Of a DNA stretch of 64,000 bases, positions 49,455 to 59,129 are shown piece after piece (the first letter of the stretch is position 1; each line of letters starts with the position of its first letter). The notes under the pieces are model-generated. The model did no database searches. It saw only the letters and a program-made list of their open reading frames with translations, and was not told the origin of the DNA. Both the position numbers and the translations under genes were made by a program. Source of the DNA: Clavaria fumosa (lineage: Eukaryota > Basidiomycota > Agaricomycetes > Agaricales > Clavariaceae); NCBI GenBank assembly GCA_951802425.1, contig OX637798.1, forward strand, positions 1,674,001-1,738,000, given 5' to 3'.

Positions 49455-50942
49455 CTACAGCGCCCCTCCCGCCACTGCCTCTCGTATGAGTCGCGCGGTC
49501 TCGAGGCCCAGCTGGTAGTACCCGTCATTGGTGGCAGCGCCGAACATGCCCGTGTGCGCCTGAATCTCGTCCGACGCAAGCGTGTTAGACGCCGGCACAA
49601 AGTGCGCGGAAATGGGGGACCCATGCGGCGGGAGCAGCACGAAGGTCCGTTCGGTGCGCTGCCGCGGGGGCGACGGCGGGATGGACGTGTAGAGACTAGT
49701 GCAAGCAGCAGCTCAAGATCTCGCGCGTATTTTTTCCTATGTACCCTGCGGGGCGACTCACTTTCTGAACACGACGCCGCACTCCTCGACGCCGACGAGC
49801 CGCTCGACGCGCCGCTTCAGCGCCGTCTCGTCCCACAGATGGCCGACGTACTTGAGGTGGTCCGTGATCCAGCCGTATCCCGACGTGAGGTCCCCGCGTT
49901 TCTGGTAGGCCGCCCCGGCGGCGGTGCTCGCGAGGAGGGCGCCGCCAACGGCGAGCGCAGCCGCGCCCCAGCCCCGGGGCGCGGGCGTGGGGGATGGAGT
50001 GGACGGGGACGTACCGGTGGTGAGGGCGCGTTGTCCCCACGCACCGACGCGCGCGCGCCCCCGACCCGAAAACGCGCCCAGCACCCCTGCCGCCGCCGTG
50101 CGCGCCTGCGCCGCGTATTCAAGCGCCTGCGCCGCGGTGTTGCGGAATACGGCGGGGTCGATGCCGAGGAACTGCGTCGGCGCGTCTCGGCTAGTGGCTC
50201 ACGGGCGGCGGGGTTAGCGGGGGAGGGGGACGCACCGGGGTGTCGAACGCGATGCACGCGACGATCTTGGGCCAGAGGGGGGCGTCCCGATCCGGACGGG
50301 AGCTGGCGAATCCGAGGAGGGCATCGGCGGCGAGCAGGCCGCCCATGCTGCGGTAGACGGATGGCGGGTCGGTGAGAACAGGTGCGACGTTCGCGCGGGG
50401 GGGAGGAGTATGCATGCTGTGCTTACCTGTGTCCGCAAAGGACGACATGGGCCTTACCTGCGCCACCGCCCCCGCCGTGCGCGACCTCCCGGTTGACGAC
50501 GAATGTCGTGAGCCAGCCCGCGAACCGGGCAATGGCCTCCGTCTACATTAGATAACCTTAGTTGGTTCGCTGCTCGAAACGTTCGGGCACGGGCTCCAAA
50601 CGGCGCGGAGTGACGTACCAGATCTCCTTTGGTCTATTGACACGTCCAATGTGGGCTTTCAGCACAAGACTTTGCGCAGCCAGATTCTAGGAGAGGAAAG
50701 AACACGCGCCTCATACGCAGGGAAGACGACGCATTCCGCGACGCAGCCCGGGAGGCTCTCTGCAAGGACGTGCTGCAGCCGTTGCGGGAAATCGCCGAAT
50801 GTGGTGTCGGTGCCCTTGAATCTGTGCGACACGAGTCAGTGCTGCTTCGAACGGCTTGCTGGGCTGTCCTGCAATCGCGCACCCACCCGTGGATGAAGAC
50901 GACGAGGAGCAGACTCGGTGTGGTTTGTTGATGGGTGAGCAT
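49455..50942 (-). CDS. DUF676-type alpha/beta hydrolase (putative lipase/serine esterase, about 352 aa)
   Basis: Seven exons on the minus strand keep one frame: 50942-50887, 50821-50706, 50626-50619, 50542-50427, 50347-50236, 50171-49762 and 49695-49455 (1059 nt). The start MLTHQQTTPSLLLVVFIHGF gives the first strand and the HG oxyanion region, followed by KGTDTTFGDFP. The nucleophile elbow GHSMGG is split by an intron after GHS, with flanks KAHVVLCGHS and MGGLLAADALLGF. AFDTPFLGIDPAVFRNTA follows; a conserved C-terminal region contains HGSPISAHFVPASNT and DEIQAHTGMF (candidate His). The catalytic Asp is not assigned. A hydrophobic stretch (GAAALAVGGALLASTAAGAAY) may be a membrane anchor. The third exon is only 8 nt (or 15 nt with another splice choice). 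Substrate unknown. Confidence 0.75.
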
Positions 50943-51513
50943 CAGGGCGGTTGGTATGCACTGCTTTCGGAACACTCTTTGCTGAGTCAGCGCCAGAAGT
51001 TGATTCCGTAATCACTGAATCAGTGTTCGACAGCGGCGCGCACGCGACTGCACTGTCCGGAGTCCGTACATGGTGCCCCCATAACCGATTCAGCCTGGCG
51101 ACACAGCCAGTACCCGACACTCACACTTCGGCCAAAGGCGACATGAGCACGAAAACTGGATGGCCAGGAATGTTGTTGTTCATTGGCCGAGCATCATGCT
51201 ACCATGCTTTTACGGGGAGGGCAAGAAACATCAGGAGATGTCTTTCCGGGACTTCCTAGGCCTCTAAGCGGCTGGTCGGCGAACACAAGGGATACACCAT
51301 CAGTAGCGTAGACAATTTGCAGAGTCCATGACACGTCCATGCACTGCTTTAGATAACGTATAATACTGCTTTAGATAACGTACATCCTGAGAGACCGTTC
51401 CTGGCATTGGCTCACATGATCAATACGTCCCTGTGCCTGGCCGTGCGAGCCTCTCTCGTCACCCAGGGTGGCATGGCACAGCGCCTTGACATTGTGCGAC
51501 CTTGGACAATAGC
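50943..51513. other. Intergenic region upstream of the hydrolase gene
   Basis: No credible gene. A 17-bp word CTGCTTTAGATAACGTA occurs twice at about 51347-51386. The right edge is the start of the tandem promoter-like repeat into which the Copia element inserted. Confidence 0.55.
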
Positions 51514-51772
51514 TATAGAGATTATGGGCGGGAGCAGCTAGGTTATAGTGAGCGTAACCTCAGTATAAGCAAGATACTGTATTGATATGGTAAAGATACC
51601 TAGGTTATAGTGAGCGTACTAAAGGCGCGTAAGTATCAATGAAGAAAGACTAGTCTAATAAAGACCACTCACACCTCAGTATAAGCAAGATACTGAGGTG
51701 CTCGTAGCGGAGCTAAGCGCGTATGTGGATAGAATTCAAAGTCCGACAAAATGTCCTACCGAATATTCAATA
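51514..51772 (-). repeat. 3' LTR of Copia J
   Basis: The minus strand starts TATTGAATATTCGGTAGG after the polypurine tract TTTGAGGGGGAG and ends AATCTCTATA. The termini are TAT...ATA rather than the usual TG...CA. Confidence 0.92.
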
Positions 51773-51779
51773 CTCCCCC

Positions 51780-54700
51780 TCAAACGCATTGGAGTCCAAG
51801 AAGTTTGACAAAATATTCGAACTTGTACCGTGGTAGAGCTTTTGTAAATATGTCCGCCAAGTTCTCGTCACTAGTTATATATGAGATCTTGATTTTCTTG
51901 TCTTCAAGAGCTTCACGCACGAAATGATATCGGATGTCGATGTGTTTGGTGCGAGCATGGAACTTGTTGTCTTGACAAATCGCAATGGTAGACTGGTTGT
52001 CGCAACGAAGCGGTACAGAGTTCTGCGGATCCCGCCCAAGTTCATCCAAGAATGCCCGAAGCCAGCAGGCTTCCTTCGCAGCATGGGCGGCCGCAATGTA
52101 TTCTGCCTCGGTGCTCGACATCGCAATAATCGGCTGCCGTTTCGAACTCCAGGTGATTGCACCTTGTCCTAGTGTGAAAACGTAGCCCGAAATCGAATGC
52201 CGGTCTGATTGCGAAGCCCAATCCGCATCCGCATATCCTTCATATGCTCCACTTCGTCCTCCAAGAGTCAGCCAGAGATCTCGCGTCGTGTACAGGTATC
52301 TTATGACTCGCTTGATTGCCTTCCAGTGCAATTCTGCTGGATTTTGGGTGAAGCGGGCGAGGAGACTGACTGCGAATTGAATATCCGGACGACTTATGAC
52401 GGCTGCCCACAACACACTCCCGCAGGCTTCCTGGTACGGTGCTGCGATGGGTTCAGCTGGGATTTGATCAGTCGAGTACGCTGCGCTGGGCTCAATCGGT
52501 GTATGTATCGGCGCAGAGTCAATGACTCGAAATCTTTGAGCTATCGTTGTGATATATTGCCTTTGGTTTATCGCGACCGTATTTGACAAGCGGTCCCGGC
52601 GGATTTCAAAACCCAGTAGCCATTTTATTTCACCCAGGTCAGTTATCTCGAAGAGTGCGGCAAGGCTCGTCTTGAAATTTTCAACAGCACGTAACGAGTT
52701 GGCGGCAACCATCATGTCGTCTGTCGAAACTGTGACTACCGTGGCATCGTCGCCTTGGTTTTTGATGAAGACTGAGGCATCAAGCTTTGAGACAGAGAAG
52801 CCCATGTCCACGAACGCCTTGGTCATCTTACGGTGCCATTGTCGCCCAGCTTGACGAAGGCCGTAAAGTCCCTTCAGCAGTCGGCAGACTTTGTCACCAT
52901 CTTTCGCCTCTAGCAGACCAGCAGGAGCCTCCATATAAATCTCCTCCTCTATCTCAGCATTTAGGTAGGCTCCCACGACGTCAATTTGGTGTATTTCCCA
53001 GTCTGACACAGCCGCATGAGCCAGGACTGTCCTTATCGATGCCATCTTCGCCGCTGCAGCAAAAGTTTCCTCGTAATCGATTCCTCTCGTTTGGCGGTGT
53101 CCGCCAGCGACTAGCCTGGCCTTCCGCTTCACGACTTGTCCATTCGCATCAAGTTTTTCTTTGAAAATGGGTCGGCAGGGGATAACGGGCTTATCAGCGG
53201 GACGAGAGACGAGATGCCAGGTGCGTCTTTTCCTCAATTGCTCCAGTTCGTTGTCCCAGGCCTTTTTCCACTCCTCAGCATGCGTACCGGCCAGCGCTTC
53301 AGCTAGCGTTGCCGGTTCATTGCCCATTCTCGTAGCAAGACAGAAGAGGGGGTCTCTGTCACCCTCATCATTGCTGTGGGCAATGTTTGCGACGTTTTGA
53401 TGCCCTCGGTTGTGAAGATCTTTGTAGAAGCCTGGCTGGGGGCGAGATCTGTGGTGGAGAGGCATGGTTTCGTCAGGTTTGTCCATCGTTTCACTGCTGT
53501 CCTGTGTGTTGGTTGGTTTCTGTGCTGATGAGAGGTTTTCGCAGGGTGTAGGCGGCGTCTTCGAGGTGGTGGGATCGTCGTTTGGGCCTGGTGAGCTGGA
53601 ATGAAGTATAGGGTGAGTGTTCAGGTTGTTTTTATCCTTCTCCCCCACAAGCTGAACTTCACCGGGCAAAATGATTTCATTCACTGAGGTCTTGAAGTCG
53701 AAGACGACTTCGCACTCGGGCTTAACGATTCGCTTGTCAGGATAGTAGATTCGGTACCCTGTGCTTTCGTTATCATAGCCCACAAAGTACCCAGGTAATG
53801 CTCGGGCTTGTAGTTTTCCAGCGTCAACGACTTTGACCCATGCCTTCGTTCCAAATGGGATAGCGTTGGACATATCAGGCCTTTTGCCAAACCTGGCTTC
53901 GTAGGGTGTCATGCCATTGAGTGCGCGGGTTGGGGCACGGTTTTTGATCCACAGTGCATGATTAATTGCCTCGGTCCACAGGAATTTTGGGAGTTTCGCA
54001 TCAATGAGCATAGCTCGAGCAAGTTCGAGCTTAGTGCGGTTGGTCCGCTCGGCAACACCAACCTGCTCATGCGTGTCATGGACTGTAAGTTCCCTTTTTG
54101 TTCCTTTTTGTGCAAGGTGCTTATCGAAGACTTTGTTTTTGAACTCGGTGCCTCGATCGGAGCGGAGGAACTTGACTTTGGCATTGTCGTGCGTTTCTAT
54201 CCGTTTTTCGAAACGTTCGTATGCTGACTGGACTTCGGTCTTTTTGGTTAGGAAATCTGTCTCTGTCCACCGTGTCGCATCGTCATTGAAGTCGACCGTA
54301 TATCTCTTTCCTCCTAAGGATATGACAGCGGCAGGGCCCCAAAGGTCAGTGTGGATTCTTTCACCAAAAGTTTTTGCACGGTTTTCGGCCTCTTGTGGGA
54401 AAGGTTTTCTGTGCGGCTTGGCTTGGGCACATGCGTCACAGAATACTTCGTTAGAGGTTTCATCAAGCTCAATCCCCGTGATCTTCCCTGATCTGATGGC
54501 AGTCTTTACAGCCCCATATGAGATGTGGCCTAAGATCCGGTGTGCGTCGTATAAGGAGACTTTTCTCTTCGTGGCATTTGCATGTAGATGGTGCGAATTG
54601 AGCGCCGAGTTCCCATTGAACTGGTATAGGTTTCCGACTAATGGGATCTTCCCTATAGTTTTGTTTGCAGGGGAGATTACGGTGCATACGCAGTTGCCAA

Positions 54701-55001
54701 AGAGTGCTCGGTAACCGGCGCGGTCCAATCTCGGGACTGAGATTAATGTGAAGGCCAGGTCTGGTGAGTATCGGGCATCCTTTAATAGGATCCGTGTCGT
54801 CTTATCTTCGTTTGGGATATTTATCCAGACATCTCCCTTTCCAGTCGCATAGAATGTACGTCCATCTGCTGCCTTGATTGGCCGTGGGGGTGTAGTTACA
54901 AAGTTGACGAAGTTTTCATGTGTAGGGCAGAAGTGGACATCTGCGCCGCTATCCATGATGCCCTCGATCCTGGTAGGATCTCCCCTTTCTGTTTGAGCCA
55001 T
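51780..55001 (-). CDS. Copia J Pol polyprotein (protease, integrase, RT, RNase H; 1073 codons)
   Basis: Protease MDSGADVHFC is at about residue 16-25. Then the pre-integrase zinc region (HRILGHISYGAV, CDACAQAKPHRK), the integrase core (HTDLWGPAAV, SDRGTEFKNKVF, GVAERTNRTKLELARAML; D-D-E present), RT (GIDYEETFAAAAK, DVVGAYLNAEIEEEIYMEAP, and STDDMM at the YVDD position) and RNase H (YADADWASQSDRHSISGYVF, STEAEYIAAAHAAKEACWL, RCDNQSTIAICQDNKFHART, DENLADIFTKALP). No stop interrupts it. The STDD motif departs from the usual Y/F-V-D-D. The frame is open upstream as far as the TGA at 55140, so the Met at 55001 is not necessarily the start. Confidence 0.93.
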   Translation of the reverse strand: MAQTERGDPTRIEGIMDSGADVHFCPTHENFVNFVTTPPRPIKAADGRTFYATGKGDVWINIPNEDKTTRILLKDARYSPDLAFTLISVPRLDRAGYRALFGNCVCTVISPANKTIGKIPLVGNLYQFNGNSALNSHHLHANATKRKVSLYDAHRILGHISYGAVKTAIRSGKITGIELDETSNEVFCDACAQAKPHRKPFPQEAENRAKTFGERIHTDLWGPAAVISLGGKRYTVDFNDDATRWTETDFLTKKTEVQSAYERFEKRIETHDNAKVKFLRSDRGTEFKNKVFDKHLAQKGTKRELTVHDTHEQVGVAERTNRTKLELARAMLIDAKLPKFLWTEAINHALWIKNRAPTRALNGMTPYEARFGKRPDMSNAIPFGTKAWVKVVDAGKLQARALPGYFVGYDNESTGYRIYYPDKRIVKPECEVVFDFKTSVNEIILPGEVQLVGEKDKNNLNTHPILHSSSPGPNDDPTTSKTPPTPCENLSSAQKPTNTQDSSETMDKPDETMPLHHRSRPQPGFYKDLHNRGHQNVANIAHSNDEGDRDPLFCLATRMGNEPATLAEALAGTHAEEWKKAWDNELEQLRKRRTWHLVSRPADKPVIPCRPIFKEKLDANGQVVKRKARLVAGGHRQTRGIDYEETFAAAAKMASIRTVLAHAAVSDWEIHQIDVVGAYLNAEIEEEIYMEAPAGLLEAKDGDKVCRLLKGLYGLRQAGRQWHRKMTKAFVDMGFSVSKLDASVFIKNQGDDATVVTVSTDDMMVAANSLRAVENFKTSLAALFEITDLGEIKWLLGFEIRRDRLSNTVAINQRQYITTIAQRFRVIDSAPIHTPIEPSAAYSTDQIPAEPIAAPYQEACGSVLWAAVISRPDIQFAVSLLARFTQNPAELHWKAIKRVIRYLYTTRDLWLTLGGRSGAYEGYADADWASQSDRHSISGYVFTLGQGAITWSSKRQPIIAMSSTEAEYIAAAHAAKEACWLRAFLDELGRDPQNSVPLRCDNQSTIAICQDNKFHARTKHIDIRYHFVREALEDKKIKISYITSDENLADIFTKALPRYKFEYFVKLLGLQCV

Positions 55002-55139
55002 ATCTGAGTAGTTGGAGCTGCAGTGGAAGGCGTAGTTGTCTTCGTCCGGGGTACTTGCAACATGAGCTGAGGTGGGGTCTCTCCCTTTTCTCCTGTTTCC
55101 CCACCATGCGGGGGTTTGTCCTTCTTTGCCGCCTCCTGT

Positions 55140-55961
55140 TCAGTAGCATTCTGCTTTCGTGTGACCAGTTCTTTCACAGTTGTCGCATTTTTTGTCAGAA
55201 GGTGGGTTTTTCTTAGGGAACTTTCCCCGGCCCTTTGCATAGAGAGCAGTGTCGCCTTGGTTGTCTGTACGTTCGGCAATCGCGCGGTGGCTGGCCTCTT
55301 CGAGTATAATCCGCACGAGGTCCGTTGGCTCGATGGTTGACTTAGTAATAGATGCCGCATGAGTGATTGATGAGAGCAGTAGTCGATAACTCGGGGGCAG
55401 TGAGCCAATGATAAGCGTACTGAATTCCTCATCGGGTACTGAAGCTCCCATCGCAGCAAGCTCATCACGGAGTCTGATCATCCCTTCTAGGTGCTCCTTC
55501 ATATCCGTGTCCTCATGGCATCGCATTTCTGTCAGGCGACGCTTTGTGTCGACCTGGTGCAACTTGGACTTCGAGGTAGCATCTTCCTTGACTGCATCCC
55601 ACATTTCCTTTGCATTTTTTGCTTTGATTACAGATGCGAGTTGGGTTGAGACTGTGGTGTGTATCACATGGCGAGCCATGTATTCTCGCTGGTCGAATTC
55701 GTCGAGTCTGCGTTCCTTGGTCTCAATTTCGTCTTCTGTAGCTCGGACACCTGGTTTGGTAACAGGAAAACCATTCTCGAGCAGGTATTCGGTTGGCCGC
55801 CTTGCGGTACCCTCGACATGTCGTATGAGCCCTCGTGACCCCATTATGTTTCGGATTCTTGATTCGTAGTCAACCCAGTTGGATCCGTCATCACGTAGCT
55901 TAGGTAGTGCTTGGGGGTTACTGGTAGGGGAAGCCATGTCGAGCTCGTCCGCGGGTCTCAT
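55140..55961 (-). CDS. Copia J Gag (273 aa)
   Basis: The gag domain (LRDDGSNWVDYESRIRNIMG; MWDAVKEDATSKSKLHQVDT; LPPSYRLLLSSITHA) is the Copia-type UBN2 gag fold. The CCHC knuckle CDNCERTGHTKAEC is at the end. The first ATG (55961-55959) lies inside the primer-binding site; a second Met at residue 9 is a possible alternative start. It ends at TGA 55142-55140, after which the same frame runs without stops into Pol. Confidence 0.88.
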   Translation of the reverse strand: MRPADELDMASPTSNPQALPKLRDDGSNWVDYESRIRNIMGSRGLIRHVEGTARRPTEYLLENGFPVTKPGVRATEDEIETKERRLDEFDQREYMARHVIHTTVSTQLASVIKAKNAKEMWDAVKEDATSKSKLHQVDTKRRLTEMRCHEDTDMKEHLEGMIRLRDELAAMGASVPDEEFSTLIIGSLPPSYRLLLSSITHAASITKSTIEPTDLVRIILEEASHRAIAERTDNQGDTALYAKGRGKFPKKNPPSDKKCDNCERTGHTKAECY

Positions 55962-55965
55962 AATC
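55953..55965 (-). promoter_or_regulatory. Primer-binding site of Copia J, complementary to a tRNA-Met anticodon arm
   Basis: The minus strand reads GATTATGAGACCC immediately after the LTR end CTATA. Its complement GGGTCTCATAATC resembles the anticodon stem-loop of eukaryotic tRNA-Met (CTCATAA loop). Copia-type elements often prime from internally cut initiator tRNA-Met, so this fits. The exact host tRNA could not be checked. Confidence 0.6.
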
Positions 55966-56224
55966 TATAGAGATTATGGGCGGGAGCAGCTAGGTTATAG
56001 TGAGCGTAACCTCAGTATAAGCAAGATACTGTATTGATATGGTAAAGATACCTAGGTTATAGTGAGCGTACTAAAGGCGCGTAAGTATCAATGAAGAAAG
56101 ACTAGTCTAATAAAGACCACTCACACCTCAGTATAAGCAAGATACTGAGGTGCTCGTAGCGGAGCTAAGCGCGTATGTGGATAGAATTCAAAGTCCGACA
56201 AAATGTCCTACCGAATATTCAATA
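55966..56224 (-). repeat. 5' LTR of Copia J
   Basis: 259 bp, apparently identical to the 3' LTR. Contains internal duplicated words such as CTCAGTATAAGCAAGATACT (minus/plus, two places) and AGGTTATAGTGAGCGTA. Confidence 0.92.
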
Positions 56225-56229
56225 ATAGC

Positions 56230-56765
56230 GATACTTGCCCACTTGTTCGCGAACTTCAGTCCACACGAAGGCGCACTGTCGTTGCTTCTACTTAGGGGTT
56301 ATGCGGAGGAAAGGCCAATCCAAGCGCGAGCGGCAACAGTTGCTCTGTCATTCACGGCAGGTCCGTGCTGTAGATGGCGTGCTTGGGAATGTGACATGCG
56401 GTGATAAAGCTCCAGCGCCGAGTTGTCATGGCCCCTGCCTGCCGACGCGATAACGAGAAATCCTACCCGATCTTGGACACACTTCCTCTTCCCCCGACAA
56501 TAGCGACAGCGGCTCTGGGACGTACCGTACTTGCCCATTTATTGGTGAACATCACTCGACTGCAGACGAAAGGCGCGTTATCGTCGCGCCTACTTGGGGA
56601 TATGCTGAGGAAAAATCTAATCAAGGACGATTTGTCGAGTCGATGACAGCTGCCCTGTCGGTCATTGCAGTTCTATGCTGTAGATGGCGACATGCAGTCA
56701 CGAAGGCTACGGCCCCTAGATATTATGGCTTCTACCTGCGACGCGATAACGAGAAATCCTATTTA
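56230..56765 (+). promoter_or_regulatory. Two tandem upstream repeats and TATA-like box before the membrane-protein gene
   Basis: Units of about 290 bp share GATACTTGCCCA/CGTACTTGCCCA starts, CTACTTAGGGG/CTACTTGGGG, GCTGTAGATGGCG and the end GCGATAACGAGAAATCCTA (about 56451 and 56742). They are diverged. A TATTTAAAT lies at 56760-56768, about 226 bp before the ATG at 56994. The Copia J target ATAGC is in the first unit; the matching CGACAATAGCGACAG context is in the second (about 56499). Confidence 0.6.
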
Positions 56766-56993
56766 AATCCGCATTGGCTGCTTTACTAGTCCCCTAGAAT
56801 TCCCCTCAGCTTGTCTGCAATCATCCAACATAAACTATCTGAGCCACAAGCCAGCTCCGTCTCATCTACCACCATAGCAAGACTCGCATAGCAAAACTCG
56901 TCGTGCAACCTCACCAGCACTGGCATCAACGCTATCCTTTAGCAATTGTTGGCATCGACGAAATCATCACCTCCGCTCACCGCATCTCAGGCA

Positions 56994-58554
56994 ATGCGTA
57001 TGTATCCATGGTTATGCCTGTAATGCTCGGCGCGCACAGCTAACATTGGATTCAGCGAAACGTCTTTCATCCATCCTTATTTTCATCTCCATCGCAATCA
57101 TGAGCGAGGGCATCAACCCGGTCCTCAGTTTTGACTCGGGCGAGTGTTTTGATGCCTTTCAGCGTGGCATGCTTGGTCAAGAGGGAGGAGTGGATCGTCA
57201 TGGGAGACCAGTGTCCAACATCTCCGAAGCCTTTGGCTTCACGTATAAATTTTGCGTGGAGAAGTGCGGCTCGGAGAGCAAGGCGTTCAATGCGTCGCTC
57301 TTTTTGCAGAGAACGGGCACCTGGTTGCTCCCTCCCATCGCGCTTCTTAGCAATTTGCCATACGATTTTGAAGGCAAGGGCGGCAACTTTATGAGTGTAG
57401 TTCATACCGTCGGCTCTCCGACACTAGCGACCTACTCCGTCACCCTTACCGCGCTCAATGCAAACTGGATTTCCGGCTTTTTTTCGCATCACACTGCCCC
57501 CGTCGGATACACCGTCATCGAGGAAGTCATGACAAGTCTCCAGCAGGCGCCTCTAGACGTCCGATCCGCTGACCTTGGTCCCTTCGTCAGAAGCCAGGTC
57601 TGGTGGGAAGAGCTCCATCAACGACTGGATTACGACAGCACCTCATCTATTCCTGCGCGGTGGTTGTTGTTATGGGTGTTCTTGGCGTACCTATTCACCG
57701 TCATTGACGCCTTCCACAATCTACCCGCGCGCCCGTCCCCCAATGGAATTTCTGATGGCCTAGCTACAGGAACTGTGTGGCTTTGGCTATTGGCAATCGC
57801 CGTCGGATGGTTGTTCCTGTCGCCGAAATGCGACAGTAAGCGCCTGAAGGCAGCCCTTGATGCGGCCAACAACAGGGTCACGCCCGACGAACAGATGCAC
57901 GCCGTCACGTTTCGCCCCAAGGCCACAGCAATCGCGCGCATGAACAGCCAGTGGACCCCGGCGACGTTCAACTACGCGCGCGCGCTGCCCTGGGCACGAG
58001 CCGTGCTGGACGTCAGGGACGCCCTGGAAGTGAGGAGGGCGCTGGAAGACGGCAGCGGATTCTGGAGATACATGCTGGCGTCCGTTGTCGCCGCGGTTTT
58101 TGCCGTCTTGCTCCCGTGGGGGACAACAGGCGGCGCGGTTCTCATTCTTTCCCTCACGCCGACGGTAGGACTGGGCTGCCGCTCCCTGACATTCTTGCTC
58201 TACGCGGCCGTATCGACAACTGTCTGGCTCCTCCTCGTCTTATCCAGCCTCCTCGCGGAAGTCTCCCGCCGGCGTCAGAACATGGTCGCTGGATTCCTGG
58301 CATCCGTGTTTTGGCTGGCGGGGACGGTCCTGGTCTTCCTAAACGCAGTGGGGATCCTAGCGGCGTGTTTGCTGCAGTTCAGCAACATCTACGACAACTG
58401 CTACTGCAACAGCCATGTCCTGGGACTCGGGCGAAATGCCTATGACATCATTTTGGTGGACGGGAGTGACGTGAAGAAGCCGTGGGCTGGCGGTGTAGCG
58501 CTTTCCTGTCTCTGTGTATTCCTGCATATGGTTTTCATTTGGCTCTTGAAATGA
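56994..58554 (+). CDS. Multi-pass membrane protein of unknown function (500 aa)
   Basis: A 4-nt first exon (ATG plus C, 56994-56997) is joined to 57056-58554 by a GTATGT...TTCAG intron. This gives MPKRLSSILIFISIAIMSEG, a good signal peptide; without splicing the first in-frame ATG is at 57100. A luminal/extracellular part with Cys residues (SGECFDAFQRG, KFCVEKCGSE) is followed by hydrophobic segments near residues 205-225, 245-265, 345-365, 370-390, 395-415, 425-450 and 485-500, so about seven membrane spans, ending MVFIWLLK. I recognise no family. The 3' end lies inside the inverted duplication, and the other arm retains only its last codons. Confidence 0.7.
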
Positions 58555-58600
58555 AACAGTGGACAGTATGGTCCGGTTGTTCTGTTCTTGTTTATTTTAT

Positions 58601-58606
58601 AATAAA
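58601..58606 (+). terminator. Poly(A) signal of the membrane-protein gene
   Basis: AATAAA lies about 47 bp after the stop codon at 58552-58554, in an AT-rich context (TTTATTTTATAATAAAAG). A related sequence is kept in the left arm. Confidence 0.5.
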
Positions 58607-59129
58607 AGATGGGCAGATTCAGCTTGTAGTGAATCGAGTATACGTCGAGGCCTCTTTCCATTGTTCAGAAGATTCCACTGTTCAGAAGAGGTTAGCTCTG
58701 CACACTGTTTAGTGCACGTGATCGTGCAACATTCATGACGTTGCGCACGTGACATCCTAGAGCGTGCATTCGTGACTCAATGTCATTCTTAATAATGTTC
58801 AGACAACGTGTCCCTTCTGTTTCTACCGTGCTGGACAGCTTTTGTCTGATGGTTGCCTACTCGAGGAATGCGTAGTTGCAATTTTGCTTGTGTGATGGTG
58901 GACGCGTGGTGGATGATGGACGCGTGGTGGATGGTGGCCAAAGGCGTGGCGTGGATTGTGGCTCTCACTCACCTATATCAAGCAGTCCACAAGCTCGCCT
59001 CTTCCTCCATTCGCTTTCACCCGCACCTCTTTTGTTCCCCCCCTTCGCTTCGTCGCTGCTTTTTGCGACCCATTTTACAATTCTCGCAGCCTTTTCTTCG
59101 CCTTTCGGAGCAGCCCCAACTGCAACCAC

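Larger units (their letters stand above)
51514..56224 (-). mobile_element. Ty1/Copia element J, complete and young
   Basis: Two 259-bp LTRs (51514-51772 and 55966-56224) look identical on inspection. The 5-bp target duplication ATAGC is perfect at 51509-51513 and 56225-56229. Gag and Pol are both open, in the same frame, separated by one TGA. This is the best candidate for a recently active retrotransposon in the window. Confidence 0.95.

Noticed and set aside
49554..50375. 273-codon plus-strand Arg-rich frame
   Set aside because: Antisense to the hydrolase exons in GC-rich DNA; the minus strand carries GHSMGG and consistent splice sites.
53681..54714. Plus-strand frames (up to 236 codons) inside Copia J
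   Set aside because: Antisense to the intact Pol frame; no domain of their own.
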